Positions 6,595 through 9,320 of a stretch of DNA of 9,320 nt are shown here, piece by piece; the first letter of the stretch is position 1, and the number at the start of each line of letters is the position of its first letter. Position numbers and translations under genes: made by a program. The stretch is from Clostridiales bacterium (GTDB taxonomy: Bacteria > Bacillota > Clostridia > Lachnospirales > CAG-274): contig JAJQBF010000044.1 in the NCBI GenBank assembly GCA_021203425.1, positions 1 to 9,320 on the forward strand, written 5' to 3'. Below the pieces are notes generated by a model. The model had not been told where the DNA came from. It saw only the letters and a program-made list of their open reading frames with translations, and searched no databases.

Positions 6595-7233
6595 ATGAAA
6601 ATTGCTTTGATTAACGAAAATTCTCAGGCCGGAAAAAACACTTTAATTTATGAAAGTCTTAAAAAGGTTGTTGAGCCTTTGGGACATACTGTTTATAATT
6701 ATGGTATGTTTTCGGCTGATGATTCAAATCAGCTTACCTATGTTCAGGCAGGGCTCCTTGCGGCAATTCTTATTAATTCAAAGGCTGCAGACTATGTTAT
6801 AACAGGCTGCGGAACAGGCGAGGGGGCGATGCTCGCCTGCAATTCATTCCCCAAGGTTCTTTGCAGTCATATTGTAGACCCTTCCGATGCTTATATGTTT
6901 TCGCAGATTAATGCGGGAAACTGTGCGGCTATTCCTTTTGCCAAAGGTTTCGGCTGGGGCGCAGAGTTAAACCTTGAATATATGTTTGATAAGCTTTTCT
7001 CAACAGAGCCTGGTGGCGGCTACCCCAAAGAGAGAGTTGTGCCGGAACAGAAAAACAAGAAGATACTTGACGGCGTAAAGGAAATTACATATAAGGATAT
7101 TATGACAATTTTAAACGAAATTGACAGAGACTTCCTTAAGGAAACCGTTTCCGGCGAGGCTTTCAAAAAGTATTTCTTTGAAAACAGTCAGGATAAAGAA
7201 ATTTCCGACTTCATAGCTGAGGTTTTAAAATAA
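6595..7233 (+). CDS. RpiB/LacA/LacB-family sugar-phosphate isomerase-like protein
   Basis: A 212-aa protein starting at ATG 6595, which has AGAGGAAG (6581-6588) six nucleotides upstream. An in-frame ATG at 6535 lies within the leader and has no ribosome-binding site. The Rossmann-like RpiB fold is suggested by MKIALINEN at the N-terminus, VVEPLGHTVYNYG (25-37) and the catalytic loop ITGCGTGEGA (69-78), whose Cys72 matches the RpiB proton-transfer cysteine. The usual N-terminal Asp-His pair of RpiB (as in GCDHVG or GSDHAG) is replaced by NENSQAG. The protein is also about 60 residues longer than standard RpiB at its C-terminus. The fold assignment is firm, but ribose-5-phosphate isomerase activity should not be assumed. 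It is monocistronic, with its own promoter and terminator. Confidence 0.85.
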   Translation: MKIALINENSQAGKNTLIYESLKKVVEPLGHTVYNYGMFSADDSNQLTYVQAGLLAAILINSKAADYVITGCGTGEGAMLACNSFPKVLCSHIVDPSDAYMFSQINAGNCAAIPFAKGFGWGAELNLEYMFDKLFSTEPGGGYPKERVVPEQKNKKILDGVKEITYKDIMTILNEIDRDFLKETVSGEAFKKYFFENSQDKEISDFIAEVLK

Positions 7234-7256
7234 TATTAAAATTTGATGATTTTTAT

Positions 7257-7290
7257 CGGCTCGGTCTTGTATCGAGCCGGTTTTTGTTGT
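7257..7290 (+). terminator. Intrinsic terminator after the RpiB-like gene
   Basis: CGGCTCG (7257-7263) pairs with CGAGCCG (7273-7279) around a 9-nt loop and is followed by GTTTTTGTTGT. It lies 23 nt after the stop codon and separates this gene from the MoxR-DUF58 operon. Confidence 0.92.
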
Positions 7291-7295
7291 AAAAT
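7267..7295 (+). promoter_or_regulatory. Candidate promoter of the MoxR-DUF58 operon
   Basis: TTGTAT (7267-7272) and TAAAAT (7290-7295) are spaced 17 bp, each with mismatches to consensus. The -35 element lies in the loop of the preceding terminator, so the two signals overlap. The start would be near 7302, about 40 nt before ATG 7343. No better promoter is visible between the terminator and the gene. Confidence 0.4.
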
Positions 7296-7342
7296 ATATG
7301 CGTACCAAAATAATGAGAAAAAATTTTTCGAGCGGAGGATTT

Positions 7343-8272
7343 ATGGAAAACTACAAACCTGTAATCGATAATATATTAACTGAAGTAAAAAAAGCTGTTT
7401 CCGGCAAGGACGAAGAACTTAAAAAGATAATTACCGCAGTTGCGGCAGGGGGAAATATTCTGCTTGACGATATTCCCGGTGTGGGAAAAACCACTATAGC
7501 CCTTGCTTTTTCGAAGGCGCTGGGGCTTAAGGTAAACAGAATTTACTTAACTCCCGATGTACTGCCTACCGATATTACCGGTTTTACAATGTATAACAAG
7601 AGAACCGATTCATTTGAATATAAAGAAGGTGTAGTTATGTGCAACCTTCTTTTAGCAGACGAAATAAACAGAACATCTTCAAAAACACAGTCTGCCCTTT
7701 TACAGGCTATGGAGGAGAAGAGAGTTTCAGTAGACGGAGAAACATATGATATTCCTTCTCCATTTATAGTTATTGCAACGCAAAACCCTGTAGGTTCAAT
7801 AGGTACGTCACGTCTTCCCGAGTCACAGCTTGACAGATTTTTAATAAAGCTTTCACTGGGCTATCCCGACAGACAAAACGAAATAGATATATTGAAGGAG
7901 CATAAAAAGAGAAATCCTCTTGACAATGTTAAGAATGTTATTGACAAAAAAGAACTTGTTGAAATTCAAAAAGCAGCGGCCGAGGTTTTTGTCGATGATA
8001 AAATATATGAAAAAATTGCCCTTCTTTCGGAAAAAACCAGAAATAACCCCTACATCAGAATGGGAGTCAGCCCAAGAGGGTCTATAGCCCTTCTCAGAAT
8101 GTCTATGGCAAGAGCCCTTTGCGAAGGAAGAGACTATGTAACTCCGGCTGACATAAAGGCTGTTTTCACAGATACCTGTTCCCACAGAATTGTTTTAACC
8201 TCCCAAGCAGCGGCAGAAGAAACAACAGCCGTGGGGGTTCTTGAAAAAATATTGAAAAGCGAGAGATTGTAA
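7343..8272 (+). CDS. MoxR-family AAA+ ATPase
   Basis: A 309-aa MoxR ATPase. The start is set at ATG 7343 because GGAGG (7334-7338) lies just before it; an upstream in-frame ATG at 7298 has no ribosome-binding site. The AAA+ core shows Walker A DIPGVGKTT (residues 43-51), the MoxR motif PDVLPTDITGF (71-81), Walker B LLLADEINR (102-110), TQSALLQAMEE (115-125) and sensor 1 VIATQNP (143-149). A C-terminal lid has GVSPRGSIALLRMSMARA (241-258), containing the sensor-2 arginine. MoxR proteins are thought to act as chaperone-like remodelling ATPases on partners encoded nearby. Here the partner gene, DUF58, begins two nucleotides after the stop codon. The specific client is unknown. Confidence 0.95.
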   Translation: MENYKPVIDNILTEVKKAVSGKDEELKKIITAVAAGGNILLDDIPGVGKTTIALAFSKALGLKVNRIYLTPDVLPTDITGFTMYNKRTDSFEYKEGVVMCNLLLADEINRTSSKTQSALLQAMEEKRVSVDGETYDIPSPFIVIATQNPVGSIGTSRLPESQLDRFLIKLSLGYPDRQNEIDILKEHKKRNPLDNVKNVIDKKELVEIQKAAAEVFVDDKIYEKIALLSEKTRNNPYIRMGVSPRGSIALLRMSMARALCEGRDYVTPADIKAVFTDTCSHRIVLTSQAAAEETTAVGVLEKILKSERL

Positions 8273-8274
8273 TT

Positions 8275-9240
8275 ATGCTTATTGTAAAACTTGCTTATAT
8301 TTTGGTGCTTGCCTTTTCCGGAATAATGCTAGTGTTATCAGACAAATATCCGTTTTTCGTGTTTTTTGTTCTGCTGATTTTGTTTCCTGTTTTGGGAATT
8401 GCGGAGCTTATTTTGACATTTCCCTTTGTGAGAATAAAAGGAAGGGCAATTGACACGATAATAGAAAACCCTGATGATAATAGGTTATTTTATGAAATAA
8501 GGAGCCTTATGCCTATATCAAACGGTGTTCTTGTTTTGAATTATAAAAATAATTTGACAGGAGAAAAAAGAAAAGAAAAAATACATTTTTCGGTTTTGCC
8601 TTTTGTAAAAAAAAGACTTGTGCTTAAACCTGTTTCGAAGGGCTGCGGAGTTATTGAAGTAAGTGTTGAAAGGGTTATAATTCGGGATTTTGCCGGTCTT
8701 TTTAAAATTTCAAAAAGACCGAAACTCAGCTTTAAACAATATATTTTTCCCCGAAAAAGAAATGTTGATTTGACAAATTTTCTTGCCAAAACAGGCATCA
8801 GCCTTGATGAAGAAAAATTTTCAGAGGAAAAAAGCGGCTACGACGTAAGTGAAATTTTCGGAATAAGAGAATATCGTGAGGGTGACAGCCTTCGTCAAAT
8901 TCACTATAAGCTTTCGGCTAAGCGTGATAAACTTATTTCAAAGGAATACAGTCTGCCTATTGATAAGGAAGTAACCGTAATATGTTCACCTTTTTTCGAC
9001 AGTCTTGAAAATACCGAAGATTTTTATATTATGGTTTACAGTTTGAGCAGTGAGCTTATAAAAAACAACATAAAGCATACGCTCATTTTCAAAACAAAAA
9101 CAAACTCAATAACAATGAGAGTTGAGGAAGAAAGAGATTTGGCTGAAATGACTTGTGTTCTTGTAACATTAAAGCCGGTAATTGCCGAAAGAGAGGCTTA
9201 CGGCGGACTATATATAGACGGAAGAAACTGCTATGTTTAA
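8275..9240 (+). CDS. DUF58 domain-containing membrane protein
   Basis: A 321-aa protein with two hydrophobic segments at the N-terminus (residues about 4-21 and 26-49). A beta-rich region (about 50-165) follows, and then the DUF58 core GIREYREGDSLRQIHYKLSA (196-215) with KRDKLISKEY after it, matching the family pattern (R-E-Y-x-x-G-D-x-x-R-x-I-x-W/Y). The aromatic position usually held by Trp is Tyr211. The C-terminus resembles a vWA-like fold, as is usual in the family. The ATG lies two nucleotides after the MoxR stop, with a weak GAGAG site (8261-8265), so translational coupling is likely. The gene is visibly A+T-rich, with many AAA and TTT codons. DUF58 proteins are usual partners of MoxR ATPases; their biochemical role is unsettled. 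Confidence 0.92.
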   Translation: MLIVKLAYILVLAFSGIMLVLSDKYPFFVFFVLLILFPVLGIAELILTFPFVRIKGRAIDTIIENPDDNRLFYEIRSLMPISNGVLVLNYKNNLTGEKRKEKIHFSVLPFVKKRLVLKPVSKGCGVIEVSVERVIIRDFAGLFKISKRPKLSFKQYIFPRKRNVDLTNFLAKTGISLDEEKFSEEKSGYDVSEIFGIREYREGDSLRQIHYKLSAKRDKLISKEYSLPIDKEVTVICSPFFDSLENTEDFYIMVYSLSSELIKNNIKHTLIFKTKTNSITMRVEEERDLAEMTCVLVTLKPVIAEREAYGGLYIDGRNCYV

Positions 9241-9320
9241 AAATAAAATTTTTGAAATTACAGAAAAAAAGAATAAACTTCAAGCTTTAAATATTATAAC
9301 CGAAGTTATAGTGTTCCTTG
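9233..9320 (+). CDS. Start of a third gene in the MoxR-DUF58 operon (partial)
   Basis: ATG 9233 overlaps the DUF58 stop codon by eight bases and has GGAAGA (9220-9225) seven nucleotides upstream. The frame stays open to the window edge for 29 codons and gives MFKNKIFEITEKKNKLQALN followed by IITEVIVFL. A basic N-terminus leading into a hydrophobic stretch suggests a membrane protein. In many bacteria MoxR and DUF58 genes are followed by a multi-span transglutaminase-like protein, so that is the best guess from context only. Confidence 0.6.
   Translation, partial: MFKNKIFEITEKKNKLQALNIITEVIVFL

Noticed and set aside
7298..7342. Upstream extension of the MoxR protein from ATG 7298
   Set aside because: The start lies at the candidate -10 region and lacks a ribosome-binding site, whereas ATG 7343 has GGAGG just upstream.

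Overview
The window looks like chromosomal DNA of an anaerobic, low-to-mid GC Gram-positive bacterium of the class Clostridia, probably a gut-type Oscillospiraceae/Ruminococcaceae relative. This rests on the butyryl-CoA gene set, purine-rich Shine-Dalgarno sites (GGAGG), sigma-A type promoters and intergenic palindromic repeats. The genus cannot be named from the sequence alone.

Positions 1-6299 hold a complete butyryl-CoA synthesis operon, all on the + strand, in the order crt - hbd - bcd - etfB - etfA - thl. Thiolase joins two acetyl-CoA, Hbd reduces acetoacetyl-CoA with NADH, Crt dehydrates 3-hydroxybutyryl-CoA, and Bcd with EtfAB reduces crotonyl-CoA, probably by electron bifurcation to ferredoxin. 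A -10 box lies at the very start of the window and a strong, bidirectional-looking terminator follows thl. The last four genes are packed with 12-16 nt gaps. The crt-hbd and hbd-bcd gaps are 182 and 195 nt, and each is filled by a copy of one structured repeat: a chain of five hairpins, several with TGAC loops, bracketed by a short outer inverted repeat. These elements are the most unusual thing in the window. No terminal gene for butyrate release (but or ptb-buk) is present.

Positions 6300-6594 have no convincing + strand gene. They hold a possible 39-codon minus-strand ORF for a single-span membrane peptide and a perfect TTGACA-17-TATAAT promoter. That promoter serves a monocistronic RpiB/LacA/LacB-family protein (6595-7233), which ends at a clear terminator. 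The protein keeps the CGTG catalytic loop but lacks the usual N-terminal Asp-His pair and carries a C-terminal extension.

Positions 7343-9320 begin a second operon: a MoxR-type AAA+ ATPase, a DUF58 membrane protein and the first 29 codons of a third gene cut by the window edge. By analogy with the common MoxR-DUF58-transglutaminase cluster, the third gene may be a membrane transglutaminase-like protein, but too little is visible to tell. This part is visibly more A+T-rich in codon use than the butyrate operon.

No tRNA, rRNA, CRISPR array, transposase or phage gene was seen.
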